Position numbers and translations under genes: made by a program. A stretch of DNA of 58,583 bases. Origin: Planctomycetota bacterium. Its GTDB lineage: Bacteria; Planctomycetota; Planctomycetia; Pirellulales; Pirellulaceae. The stretch is taken from NCBI GenBank assembly GCA_016872775.1, contig VGZA01000036.1, forward strand, positions 1 through 58,583, given 5' to 3'. Below the pieces are notes generated by a model. That model did not search any database. It was not told where the DNA came from and was given only the letters and a program-made list of their open reading frames with translations. This document shows positions 1 through 9,014 of the stretch, piece by piece (the first letter of the stretch is position 1; each line of letters opens with the position of its first letter).

Positions 1-2570
1 TGGAAAACCGCTCCGAAGATCCGCATTCGCACGTCGTGCCAGGTTCGAGCAACAACATCAGTGACCCATTCGTCCGCATACCGGCCCAGCGGCGAATTCA
101 AGAACAGATTCGTGCCCAGAAATACGTTCAGCGTGGCGTCGAAACTCCAGGGCTTCCGCCAGAGCCAGGCGACGATCGCGAAAACCATTGTGAACGCGGT
201 GGGGCGCAGGAAGTAGTTGCGGACAACAGAATAGAAATGGCTGTGCAGGATGCGCTGGACGAGTCGCGAGCGGTAGCAGCGGGCCGGGATCTCCAACAGC
301 ACCAGTCGCAAACCACGCCACACTACAAGCATTCCTTCCAGGCACCGTTTACGAAATGCCGGGCGATGGATCAGTGCCAGCACCAGGCAGCCGACCAGAA
401 ATACCAGTCCGTAAAAAGCAAGCGAAGCGCTCGGTTGTCCCGCTTGACCGCCCGCCGGCGAGGAATCGGCTCCGACCACGGCCTGCGTTTCGCCTGGCGG
501 ATTGATCGGAAAGAGCAAGTCACTCGGTGAGTCCGCTTCACTGTCCGTCACCGGTCGGTCGGAAGTACCATACGGGCCGACGGCGGCAAGCGAATCGCTC
601 GATTTGACCACGGACTTTCCGGTCACGGCACCAGCATCGGACGCCGCCGCCAATCGCTCGTGGCCCTCGACGGCGGACGGCGCGTCGGAGTCGGCATTGG
701 TCGAAAGCGGCGAGTCCGCGTCGCTGGCTTCCGCGTCGACGCTTGTTTTGTCAACACTGCTGGATCCGCGCCCCGCGAGGGGGCCGGCGGGCGGGGGCTT
801 GGCCGCAAACGCGGTGACCAGCGAATGGAACATGTGCCGCAGGAACTCCAGAGCCAGAAAGGAGCCACCAAACGGCAAAATCACGAATTGCGTGACGATG
901 CGTCCGTAGTTGGTTCCGAAGGCCAGCGAACTCAATGTCTGCGGGATGCGCAGGTAAATCGCCCCGGCGCGGTAGACGCCGTCGAGTTTCTGTTTGAGCA
1001 GCCGGTCGGCACGCAGCAACTGGTCGCCGCGCAGCAGTTCCTTGACGCCGGCGACATCGGGCAGTTTCAGGTTGTTTCGGGATAGCGCATCCCGCAAATT
1101 CCCCATGGTGATGAAGCCGTTTTCGACGATTCCGTCGAGCAGTTCTTCGATCAGTTTACGTCGGGCGACTCGTTCCGGGACGTTGTTCGGGATCAGGCCC
1201 ACGGTGTCCATGACCGCGGTGACGCTGGGGCGAATCCGATCGCGGAGTTGGCATTCGATGCAATCGACGGCCGACTCCAGCAGAGCAGCGATCCGTTCAC
1301 GGGCGGCTACGGAGACCCGTGCGGACGCCAGGCGGTAATTCGCGGTGCGCAGATGTTTGGTAATCAGCACTTCCCGCAGCAGCGGCAGGCGGCGTCGCAG
1401 CGGCCGACGGCCGAGCGATCGCACGTACTCGATCAAGTCGATCGAATAGACTCCCCGTTCGTGCTCGACGCAGACTTTCTGCAGGTCGTACAGGAACCTG
1501 GCTTCCTTGGCGATGAAACCGCGCGATGCCGGTTCGAGCAGCGGTTGGAGCGCGTCGATCCATTGCTGGGCTTCGTGGGAGCTCAACTGCAATACGTCGC
1601 GCAGGCGTCCGGCGAGGCGGGCGATTTCCGCCTGTGCCGCCAGCTTGGTTTCGGTCACGCGGTCGGGCAGCGCGATGCGCACCGCGCGCGTCCGCAGGAT
1701 CGCCGCCTTCACGCCATTGCCCAGCGCTCCCTGGCGTTCGGCGCGCGCCAGCAAGCGCCAGTACTGTGGCGGAGACGGCTGCAACGGGTCCGAGTGCCGC
1801 TGGTCGGCTTCCTCATTACCGGTGAATTCGTGAATCTCGCGCATGCGCGGAATCGCCGTCGGCGCGCCGTGCAACCGCGTCGCATGGTAGAGCTCATCCG
1901 CCTTCAAATCATGGGATACCAGCTCTCGAATCCGCTCCCAGTCGCGGATCGCGGGAAAGTAGAGCGGCAGATCGGCTTCCGCGAAGTAACGCAATTCGAG
2001 GAAGACCGCGACGAACTCGATGTACGTCTCCTGGTCATCCTGGGGCGACAATAACATCGCGTCCTTCTGCAGCACCGAGCGAATTTCCTCGAACTCCAAC
2101 AGCCCGATTTCCTGGATGCGTTCAAACACCACCTGCGCGTCGAGCGCGCCGTCGGCCAGGCGCTTCTCCATTTCCACATGGACCTGCGCATGAAACAGCA
2201 GCCGCCAGTAGAGGTAAAGCGCGTCGTCGCGCGGCAGGACGTCGAGCGGTTCGTCGTCGCTGGGATCGGCAAGCAGAATCAGTTTTTGCGGCAGTTCGAC
2301 GTCCACCGGAACATTCAGTTCGGCCCGGCTTGCGATGACCTGCAGCCGCTCGCGCTGAATGACGTACGTCTTGCGGTGCGGCACGAACAGCGCCAGTCCC
2401 GCCATGCGCCGATCCTGCTTGATCACACGGCGCAGAATCCGTGGCTCGACCAGAATAGCGGCCGGATCCGCGGCCTGCACCAGTTGCCGCAATTCGGCAA
2501 GCGACAGGGGAGCGGTCGCATGCGGGGAAGTCGCATGGGAAGCGGTCGCGTCAGAGGGCGTGGCTGTCAA
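1..2570 (-). CDS. Large membrane protein of unknown function, 3' end beyond window
   Basis: One open minus-strand frame runs from about 2570 to base 1 without a stop, about 856 codons, so the C-terminus lies outside the window. The frame is closed upstream by a TAA near 2600. The only early start I see is TTG at 2570-2568 (then TATPSDATASHATS), so the true start is uncertain. The first 530 or so residues are charged, helical and soluble-looking. They are followed by a hydrophobic segment (IVTQFVILPFGGSFLALEF), a Ser/Ala/Asp-rich linker of about 130 residues, and at least two more membrane segments (FYGLVFLVGCLVLALIH; FTMVFAIVAWLW). I do not recognise the family. It diverges from nadE across about 230 bases. 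Long plus-strand ORFs opposite it are low-complexity shadows. Confidence 0.8.
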   Translation of the reverse strand, partial: MTATPSDATASHATSPHATAPLSLAELRQLVQAADPAAILVEPRILRRVIKQDRRMAGLALFVPHRKTYVIQRERLQVIASRAELNVPVDVELPQKLILLADPSDDEPLDVLPRDDALYLYWRLLFHAQVHVEMEKRLADGALDAQVVFERIQEIGLLEFEEIRSVLQKDAMLLSPQDDQETYIEFVAVFLELRYFAEADLPLYFPAIRDWERIRELVSHDLKADELYHATRLHGAPTAIPRMREIHEFTGNEEADQRHSDPLQPSPPQYWRLLARAERQGALGNGVKAAILRTRAVRIALPDRVTETKLAAQAEIARLAGRLRDVLQLSSHEAQQWIDALQPLLEPASRGFIAKEARFLYDLQKVCVEHERGVYSIDLIEYVRSLGRRPLRRRLPLLREVLITKHLRTANYRLASARVSVAARERIAALLESAVDCIECQLRDRIRPSVTAVMDTVGLIPNNVPERVARRKLIEELLDGIVENGFITMGNLRDALSRNNLKLPDVAGVKELLRGDQLLRADRLLKQKLDGVYRAGAIYLRIPQTLSSLAFGTNYGRIVTQFVILPFGGSFLALEFLRHMFHSLVTAFAAKPPPAGPLAGRGSSSVDKTSVDAEASDADSPLSTNADSDAPSAVEGHERLAAASDAGAVTGKSVVKSSDSLAAVGPYGTSDRPVTDSEADSPSDLLFPINPPGETQAVVGADSSPAGGQAGQPSASLAFYGLVFLVGCLVLALIHRPAFRKRCLEGMLVVWRGLRLVLLEIPARCYRSRLVQRILHSHFYSVVRNYFLRPTAFTMVFAIVAWLWRKPWSFDATLNVFLGTNLFLNSPLGRYADEWVTDVVARTWHDVRMRIFGAVF

Positions 2571-2797
2571 CTGTCCGAATCTTTCGCTGAAAAGGGCGTC
2601 GCCGCGTAATGGGAGGAAGGATTACCAATCTTACGCTTGGAAATACCACTTTTGTTCCAGGTTATTCTAGTGGCCGCGGCGCCGGCCGCCGAGCGGGAAT
2701 CGACGCCGTCCCCCGCTTCCAACCGACCGCTACGACCGCCACAATCGGCAATGGCACAACCGGCGGAGGAATCCGCCACTGCCTCCAGGGAGACGCG

Positions 2798-4801
2798 ATG
2801 AAGCTGATCAAGGTAGCGGCCGCCGTTCTGAACCAGACCCCGCTCGACTGGGAAGGGAACCGGGCTCGTATTCTGGCCGCAATCGATGCCGCGCGCTCCG
2901 AGGGCGTTTCCCTGCTCTGTCTGCCCGAGTTGTGCATTACCGGCTACGGCTGTGAAGACGCCTTCCATGGCCTCTTTGTTCCCGCGACCGCCGCCCGCAT
3001 GCTCGAGGAACTGGCCGACGAGACCTCCGGCATGATCGTTTCGCTTGGGCTTCCTCTGCTGCACAACGGCGGCTTATTCAACACGGCTTGCCTCGTCGCC
3101 GATCGGCGAATCCTCGGCTTCGTCGGCAAACAGCACCTGGCCGGGGAGGGGATCCATTACGAGCCTCGGTGGTTTAAACGCTGGCCAAACAACGTCCGCG
3201 CCGAGACCGAACTTGGCGGACAGTGTTATCCGCTCGGCGACCTGATGTTCGAATGCGGTGGAGTGCGGATCGGCTTCGAAATCTGCGAGGACGCCTGGGT
3301 CGCCAGCCGGCCTGGCGCCGACCTGGCGGTCAACGGCGCCGACCTGATCCTGAACCCCAGCGCCAGCCATTTCGCATTCGGAAAGCACAAGGTACGAGAA
3401 CGATTTGTACTGGAAGGGTCGCGCGCTTTTTGTGTGAGCTACATCTACACCAATCTGCTGGGCAACGAAGCGGGGCGGGCGATTTATGACGGGGGAGCCT
3501 TCCTTGCCTCCGCCGGCCAGATGATCGCACGCGGCCGGCGATTCTCCTTCGCCGACTTTCAACTCACCACCGGCCAGATCGATGTCGATGCCACGCGCAT
3601 GCAACGCGCTCGAACCGGAAGCTTCGAACCGGCATTGGATCGTGCCAGCGTCACCATCGTCAGCGGAGAGTTTGATTTCCCCGAAATCCGGCCCGAACCG
3701 TCCATCACCAGCGGCGAAGCGTGGGAATCCGGCCCCGATGTCAAAGAAGAGGAATTCGCCCGCGCCGAAGCGCTGGCCCTGTTCGACTACCTGCGCAAGA
3801 GCAACTCGCGCGGCTTCATTATCTCACTCAGCGGCGGAGCCGATTCCACCGCCGTCGCGACACTCACGACGCTGGCGATCCGGTTGGCGACCGAGGAACT
3901 CGGCGACTCCGGACTTCGACAGAAGCTCCCGTTTCTTGATACCACATTTCCGTCGGAAGCCCGAAATTACCTCAGTCAACTGATCACCTGCGTCTATCAG
4001 TCGACCCGCTACAGCTCGAGAACAACCCGCGACGCCGCCCACCAGATCGCCAGCGGATTGCATGTCGGCTGGCTGGAATTCGACGTCGAACCGCTCGTGC
4101 AGGGATATCTTGAGATCGTCCGAAAGAGTCTCGGACGAGCGCTCGATTGGGCAACGGACGACCTCGCGTTGCAGAATATCCAAGCGCGATCGCGAGCACC
4201 CGGGGTCTGGCTGCTGGCAAACATTCGCGGCGCCTTGTTGCTGTCGACAAGCAATCGTTCCGAGGCCGCGGTGGGCTATGCCACAATGGATGGCGACACC
4301 TGCGGCGGGTTGGCGCCGATCGCGGGGATCGATAAGCATTACCTGCGTCATTGGTTGCGGTGGATGGAGAACTGTGGCCCCCACGGCGTCGGGCCCTTTC
4401 CGTTCCTCCGCGCCGTCAATCAACTGGAACCGACCGCGGAATTGCGGCCCGCCGACCAGCATCAGACCGACGAAGCCGACCTGATGCCCTACGAGCTGCT
4501 GGATGCGGTCGAGCGCGCGGCGATTCGCGACAAACTCGCGCCGCTGGAGATCCAGTTGCTGATGGAATCCCGGTTTCCCGATTACACGCCCCAGCAGTTG
4601 GGGGTCTGGATCGAGCGGTTCTTCCGACTTTGGTCACGGAACCAATGGAAACGCGAAAGATACGCCCCCTCGTTTCACCTCGACGACGAAAATCTCGATC
4701 CGAAGACCTGGTGTCGCTTCCCGATCCTCAGCGGAGGATTTCAGCGCGAACTACGGGAATTGCGCGACGCGCTGGCGAAACGTACTCCCGCCGGTTCGTA
4801 A
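2798..4801 (+). CDS. nadE: Glutamine-dependent NAD+ synthetase
   Basis: Makes NAD+ from nicotinate adenine dinucleotide, ATP and glutamine in the cytoplasm, the last step of NAD biosynthesis. The 667-residue protein has an N-terminal nitrilase-fold glutaminase (about 1-270) with the expected triad: Glu44 in LPELCITGYG, Lys111 in GKQHLAGEG and Cys163 in GFEICEDAW. The C-terminal synthetase domain has the ATP-binding loop SLSGGADST (345-350, usually SGGVDS), then STSNRSEAAVGYATMDGD and GGLAPIAGIDK. The ATG at 2798 is preceded by GGGAG at 2788-2792. The frame opens upstream at 2609, but that stretch looks non-coding. Length fits the fused glutaminase-synthetase type, so no separate amidotransferase is needed. 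Confidence 0.95.
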   Translation: MKLIKVAAAVLNQTPLDWEGNRARILAAIDAARSEGVSLLCLPELCITGYGCEDAFHGLFVPATAARMLEELADETSGMIVSLGLPLLHNGGLFNTACLVADRRILGFVGKQHLAGEGIHYEPRWFKRWPNNVRAETELGGQCYPLGDLMFECGGVRIGFEICEDAWVASRPGADLAVNGADLILNPSASHFAFGKHKVRERFVLEGSRAFCVSYIYTNLLGNEAGRAIYDGGAFLASAGQMIARGRRFSFADFQLTTGQIDVDATRMQRARTGSFEPALDRASVTIVSGEFDFPEIRPEPSITSGEAWESGPDVKEEEFARAEALALFDYLRKSNSRGFIISLSGGADSTAVATLTTLAIRLATEELGDSGLRQKLPFLDTTFPSEARNYLSQLITCVYQSTRYSSRTTRDAAHQIASGLHVGWLEFDVEPLVQGYLEIVRKSLGRALDWATDDLALQNIQARSRAPGVWLLANIRGALLLSTSNRSEAAVGYATMDGDTCGGLAPIAGIDKHYLRHWLRWMENCGPHGVGPFPFLRAVNQLEPTAELRPADQHQTDEADLMPYELLDAVERAAIRDKLAPLEIQLLMESRFPDYTPQQLGVWIERFFRLWSRNQWKRERYAPSFHLDDENLDPKTWCRFPILSGGFQRELRELRDALAKRTPAGS

Positions 4802-4843
4802 TCGAACCCACCCCGGCGTTTTTTCCGAGCGGATTGGAAACGA

Positions 4844-6211
4844 TCAATTCGCGGGCTGCCACCACCACGACTTCGGCTGGTATTCACCCGCTTTTTCGCG
4901 AATCTCGGCCACCTTCGCCGACGTCTCGACGTTGGCCGCGACCTGCCAGGAATCGACCTGGACGCCGCCGGAGGTCGTGAGCACGATCCGGCCTGCCGAT
5001 TGCAGCGCGGTGCACTGCGCCGCGGTCTTCGTCGGGATCGCCCAGATCTGCGTCTTCAACTCGCTGTCGGAACTCGTGATCAAAGGAATGCTCAGCCCGA
5101 CCTTGTCGGCCAGCCCCTCTTTCTCAATGATCGCCGCGATGACACACAAGTCCATCACATTGCGCAGGTCGGCGAAAGCCGTATTCTTCAGCGACAACGC
5201 ATCGAAATGCTTAGTCATCAGGTTCGCCCACTCCTGGGCTTTGGGGCTGCTCTTGCCCGTGCGCGTAACGGTTCCGTCAGCATTCGCGATGTCGTCTTCG
5301 GTCAGGCACTTGACGCCTTGACCTTGCAGCTGCCAGGTCAGACCGTCTTCGCTCTTGAGCACCGCATCGTAATTGCAGGCCAACCACCAACGCGGCGAAC
5401 TGCTGATTTTCGTACTGTTCTTCACCAGATCGAGGTAGCTCGGCAGTTGCGGAATCGGCGATGGATCGATCTTCATCGCCAATCGCTTCATATGGACATC
5501 GGCGGCCACCAGAGTTCGGGCGAAATGGCTGTCACCCGGCACACCTTGCAAACTGATCTTGTATTGACCCATGGCATCCTGCAGCGCCTGAACCGCCTCA
5601 TTGGAGAATTGCCCGCCGATCGCCTTCTGGACTTTCGCAAACTGCTGCAGGCCTTCCGGCGTTGGATCGATCGAGCAACTGATCCCCTCGGTGCGTGCGC
5701 GATGGGCACTTCGCAGCGCCACCAGCAGATCATCAAGTTGAAGGATGGGACGACCGGACGTGATGCCGACGACGTTAGCCTTGCGATCGATTCGCCAGCC
5801 TTCCGCCGGGCCGCCCAGCAGGATATCGCCTTCCTCCGGCATCGCCACGACGAACTGAATTCGCGTCAGTCCCGCCAGGTAGCGGATCTCGTCAGGGATT
5901 TCCTTGTGATTGTTCGCCCGCGAATCGACGATCGCCGCGTGCAGATTTTTCAGGGAAATCCATCGGAAACCGACCGGATTCTTCATGTCGCCGGTGGCTT
6001 TTTTCAATTCCCGTTCCATGGCTTCGCGAAGCTGGTTCTGCGAGGCGACCTGGGCTTCCCGCACCACGCCCTCGCCGTCGACGGAGATTCCGCCGACCGC
6101 CCCACCCCGGAAACCGAAATGACCAGCCCGGACCGCAAGCGGACTTGCCACCAGCAATACCGCCAGGAATGCGGCGGTCGCAAGGCGTAGGATTCGAGGG
6201 CTGATCGTCAT
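4844..6211 (-). CDS. Secreted planctomycete protein, probable DUF1598 family
   Basis: 455 residues with a clear Sec signal peptide (TISPRILRLATAAFLAVLLV...AVRA), then GGAVGGISVDGEGVVREAQV and a body of mixed alpha/beta character. The start ATG at 6211 has an excellent AAGGAG eight bases upstream. An in-frame extension to 6367 is rejected because it would bury the signal peptide. The N-terminal glycine-rich block and the ILLGGPAEGWRID motif fit the planctomycete-specific DUF1598 family as I remember it. Function is unknown, and the location is presumably periplasmic or cell surface. It is transcribed divergently from the sigma54 activator at 6526, and a dyad at 6333-6349 lies in its upstream region. 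Confidence 0.8.
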   Translation of the reverse strand: MTISPRILRLATAAFLAVLLVASPLAVRAGHFGFRGGAVGGISVDGEGVVREAQVASQNQLREAMERELKKATGDMKNPVGFRWISLKNLHAAIVDSRANNHKEIPDEIRYLAGLTRIQFVVAMPEEGDILLGGPAEGWRIDRKANVVGITSGRPILQLDDLLVALRSAHRARTEGISCSIDPTPEGLQQFAKVQKAIGGQFSNEAVQALQDAMGQYKISLQGVPGDSHFARTLVAADVHMKRLAMKIDPSPIPQLPSYLDLVKNSTKISSSPRWWLACNYDAVLKSEDGLTWQLQGQGVKCLTEDDIANADGTVTRTGKSSPKAQEWANLMTKHFDALSLKNTAFADLRNVMDLCVIAAIIEKEGLADKVGLSIPLITSSDSELKTQIWAIPTKTAAQCTALQSAGRIVLTTSGGVQVDSWQVAANVETSAKVAEIREKAGEYQPKSWWWQPAN

Positions 6212-6525
6212 CGTAAGTACTCCTTGAATGGGGCAGGTTGATTGGTGCAGGCCGCTCACCGGGCCCATGAACCGCTGATTTCGCCCGGCATACTCTGGTG
6301 CCACACCGAGCATCTCTACAGACGTGGTTACAGTAACTAGAATAGTTACCTTCCGATGAATTTGCAAGAAAAGCGTCAGGGGGTGAGAAATTCCGAATTT
6401 GCCATCCGTTTTGCAAGCCCGAAATCCGGCCCGCGGCCCCTCCCCTGCAGTCCCTGCTGCCTGCGGGCGGCCATCCCCCTCTGCCCCGCCGACCGGCGGC
6501 CGCCCAACTCGAGGGTGCTTAGCCC
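6212..6525. other. Divergent intergenic region, 314 bases
   Basis: Holds the promoters of two divergent genes. Apart from the palindrome at 6333-6349 I see no gene or RNA. A GAGGG for the activator lies about ten bases before its ATG at 6526. Confidence 0.6.
6333..6349. promoter_or_regulatory. Dyad, candidate operator
   Basis: GTAACTA, three bases, TAGTTAC: a perfect 7-bp dyad, preceded by another GGTTAC half-site at 6327-6332. It lies about 120 bases upstream of the DUF1598-like gene and 177 upstream of the sigma54 activator. Symmetry and spacing suit a dimeric regulator. The regulator is unknown. Confidence 0.4.
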
Positions 6526-8760
6526 ATGAATGACCGTGGTCTGCAAGCCTATCTCGTGATCCGCGAAGGCACGAAATGGACCGACGTATTTCGGCTGGTG
6601 CCCGGCCGAACCGTGACGATTGGCCGAGCCAACACCAATCAGATTGTGGTCAAGGACGAACGTTGCAGCCGCTTTCACGCGGAGATCTTCCAGACCCAAG
6701 GGGAATGGATCCTAAGGGATCTCGACAGTCGCAATGGGACGCAAGTCGGTGGTGAGAAAGTACGTGGCGACTATCGCTTGACCCCGGGAGATATCGTACG
6801 CATCGCGCACTGCCAGATGGCCTTTGTGCATGACGTCGCCCTGGCATTCGCCGATTCCGGCACGATCTGTCGTTTGCCTGCGGACGGAACGGGGGAAGCG
6901 GCGGGCAACTCTCCCCAGGACGCGGGCGGCGAGGCAGCACTCGACGACCCGTCCGATTTCGAAAATCCTGATGTCGATTCCGCGTCGATCCACGATGCCG
7001 GCGACTCTAGCGGCCCTGGAACCGGCAGTGGGATTTCCTTGCCGCTGCCGGCAGCGGCGGGAGCGGTTCGAGGCGACGTCACAGATCCAGGCGAGGATGA
7101 AGGGCCGGCATTGATAACGCACCGCCGGCAGCAAACGCGCTTTCTCGAACGGGGTCGCGAGGAGGATGGAGGCGCGATGGTCGGCAAGGCTGCCGCCCGA
7201 CTCTGCCGACTGGCATTCATTCTTGCCAAGCAACCCGATCAGCGGGCCGTCGCCAAATCGGCGCTCGATGGTTTGCTTGAAAGCACCAGTGTTGACGCCG
7301 GCGCTGTTCTGTTGATTGCTGCGGACGCCGCCGCTCAGGCCGACGTCGCCAATTCCGGGAACGCGACCCTCCATGATCCACCGGCGGGCAAACCTCGCCC
7401 CGACGTCGCAAGCCTGCGGATTCTCGCGTCCCGCAGCGACTACAAACCGACCTACCATCGCATTTCGAGATTCCTGGCCGAAACGGTGTTACGCGAAGGC
7501 GAGGCGGTCCTGGCGCGCAACGTGGAGGATGATACGACCTTCGGCAGTCGGGACAGCAAAGGCGAAATCTACTCGACCGGCGTCATCTGCGCTCCGATCC
7601 GGCAGGATGGGCAAGTGATCGGGCTGATCCACCTGTACTCGACGGTATCCGAACGCATCCCCGATCCCGTCGACCTGGAATTTACATTGGCCGTCGCCGA
7701 AAACGTCGCATTGGCGCTGAAGAATCTCTCCAAGCAACAGGAACTCGTGGAGAATCTTTCCGTCACGCTGGGAGAGGTGCAGCAGCTGCGTAAGCGGCTG
7801 GGGGCCGAAAGCGAGATCGTCGGATCAAGCCCCGCCGTACTGCAGCTGCAGCAGGAGATCGAGCGTGCCGCACCGAGCCGGGCAACCGTGCTGATTCGAG
7901 GTGAAAGCGGCGTCGGAAAAGAGCTTGTAGCCCGCGCCATTCACTTCGCCAGCCCGCGCAAGAAAGGCCCGTTCGTCTGCTTGAACTGCGCCGCGCTCAG
8001 CGAAACACTGCTCGAAAGTGAGCTGTTTGGACACGAAAAAGGCGCCTTCACCGGCGCCACCGAACGCAAGCTCGGAAAATTCGAAGCCGCCCACGAAGGC
8101 ACGCTGATGCTCGACGAAATCGGCGAAATGAGCCCCGCGATCCAGGCCAAATTCTTGCGCGTCCTGGAAGGCCATCCGTTCGAGCGGGTCGGGGGCAACC
8201 AGGCAATCAAGGTCGACGTGCGGGTGATCGCTGCCACCAACCGCAACCTCGAAAAGGCCGTCAACGAAGGCGCCTTCCGCCGGGACCTGTTCTTCCGATT
8301 GCGAGTCGTGGAATTGAATGCGCCCGCATTGCGCAAACGGGGCGACGATGTGCTGGAACTGGCGTTGCATTTTCTGGACCGCTTCAATCAGGAAACCGGC
8401 CGCAAGATCCGCGGCTTCAGCACCGAAGCCGTCGAACATATGAAGCGCTACCGCTGGCCAGGCAACATCCGCGAACTGAAAAACGTCGTGGAACGAGCCG
8501 TCGTGCTGTCACGCAGCGACGTCATCGGCATCGAGGACCTGATGCTGACCAGCCTGGCAACCGCCAGCGAATCCGGGGAAGTCACGCCACCAAGACTCGG
8601 CTACGAACCCCTGTCGCTCGACGAAGTCGAACGCCGTCATATTCGACAAACTCTCAACGCCACCGGCTGGAACAAAAGCCGCAGCGCCGTCATCCTCGGC
8701 ATCGAACGCTCCACGCTCGATCGAAAAATCGCCCGCTACGGAATCGCGCAAAAAGAGTAG
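6526..8760 (+). CDS. FHA-GAF-sigma54-dependent transcriptional activator
   Basis: A 744-residue bacterial enhancer-binding protein. Domains in order: FHA (about 10-100; VTIGRANTNQIVV, SRFH, SRNGT), which binds phosphothreonine; an acidic, Pro/Gly-rich linker (about 110-200); GAF (about 240-395); AAA+ (about 430-660) with Walker A GESGVGKE, the sigma54-contacting GAFTGA loop, LMLDEIGEM and the AATNRN/R-finger region; and a Fis-type HTH at the C-terminus (NKSRSAVILGIERSTLDRKI). It should remodel sigma54 holoenzyme at -24/-12 promoters. There is no receiver domain, so activation probably comes through phosphopeptide binding by FHA, presumably from a Ser/Thr kinase, or a ligand on GAF. No kinase is in the window and the target genes are unknown. 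Confidence 0.93.
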   Translation: MNDRGLQAYLVIREGTKWTDVFRLVPGRTVTIGRANTNQIVVKDERCSRFHAEIFQTQGEWILRDLDSRNGTQVGGEKVRGDYRLTPGDIVRIAHCQMAFVHDVALAFADSGTICRLPADGTGEAAGNSPQDAGGEAALDDPSDFENPDVDSASIHDAGDSSGPGTGSGISLPLPAAAGAVRGDVTDPGEDEGPALITHRRQQTRFLERGREEDGGAMVGKAAARLCRLAFILAKQPDQRAVAKSALDGLLESTSVDAGAVLLIAADAAAQADVANSGNATLHDPPAGKPRPDVASLRILASRSDYKPTYHRISRFLAETVLREGEAVLARNVEDDTTFGSRDSKGEIYSTGVICAPIRQDGQVIGLIHLYSTVSERIPDPVDLEFTLAVAENVALALKNLSKQQELVENLSVTLGEVQQLRKRLGAESEIVGSSPAVLQLQQEIERAAPSRATVLIRGESGVGKELVARAIHFASPRKKGPFVCLNCAALSETLLESELFGHEKGAFTGATERKLGKFEAAHEGTLMLDEIGEMSPAIQAKFLRVLEGHPFERVGGNQAIKVDVRVIAATNRNLEKAVNEGAFRRDLFFRLRVVELNAPALRKRGDDVLELALHFLDRFNQETGRKIRGFSTEAVEHMKRYRWPGNIRELKNVVERAVVLSRSDVIGIEDLMLTSLATASESGEVTPPRLGYEPLSLDEVERRHIRQTLNATGWNKSRSAVILGIERSTLDRKIARYGIAQKE

Positions 8761-8779
8761 ACGGGTTACGGGGAACGGT
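8761..8779. repeat. Left arm of 19-bp inverted repeat
   Basis: ACGGGTTACGGGGAACGGT begins immediately after the TAG of the sigma54 activator. Its exact reverse complement lies at 10504-10522, so the pair brackets the sulfatase gene and the intron remnant. Confidence 0.85.
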
Positions 8780-8783
8780 ACAG

Positions 8784-8960
8784 ATAGGGGTAGGAGACCC
8801 GATTGAGTTCGGGCACTCCCTCCGAACCGTACGAGCGGTTCTCCCGCATTCGGCTCTCCGGTCAATGGTTGCTTGGCCTTTCACCCTGCTGGATCAAGCG
8901 CCTTCACAGACGCACTGGCTGGGGCATCTTGCCCACGCCGATTCCGTTAATTGTGAGTTT
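8784..8960 (-). mobile_element. 3' remnant of a group II intron (domains V-VI)
   Basis: Read on the minus strand, 8856-8824 is a 33-nt group II domain V. The outer helix GAGCCG pairs with CGGTTC and carries the catalytic AGC; there is a two-base CG bulge, then inner helix GCGG/CCGC with a small loop. It is followed by a domain-VI-like hairpin (CCCGA...TCGGG) and a terminus CCTACCCCTAT ending at 8784. The flank from 8857 to about 8960 resembles the stretch usually found between a reverse-transcriptase stop codon and domain V. No reverse transcriptase is left, so the element is dead. The upstream limit is approximate. Confidence 0.7.
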
Positions 8961-8964
8961 GCCT

Positions 8965-8985
8965 GCTGGGGCTGGAAGCCCCAGC
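8965..8985. terminator. GC-rich hairpin between convergent genes
   Basis: GCTGGGGCT, loop GGA, AGCCCCAGC: a perfect 9-bp stem with a 3-nt loop between the convergent ends of the activator (8760) and the sulfatase (9015). There is no T-run on either side, so a classical intrinsic terminator is not proven. Confidence 0.35.
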
Positions 8986-9014
8986 CACTCTACCGTTCCC
9001 CGTTCCCCGTTCCC

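Noticed and set aside
1248-2054. Long plus-strand ORF of 268 codons
   Set aside because: It is antisense to the minus-strand membrane-protein frame, Arg/Gln-rich and without any domain. The same holds for long plus-strand ORFs opposite the giant gene at 28.5-33.3 kb.
6285-6305. Possible sigma54 -24/-12 promoter on the minus strand (TGGCAC...TATGC)
   Set aside because: The GG to GC distance is one base too long and the -12 element is not TTGC. Sigma54 promoters tolerate spacing changes poorly.
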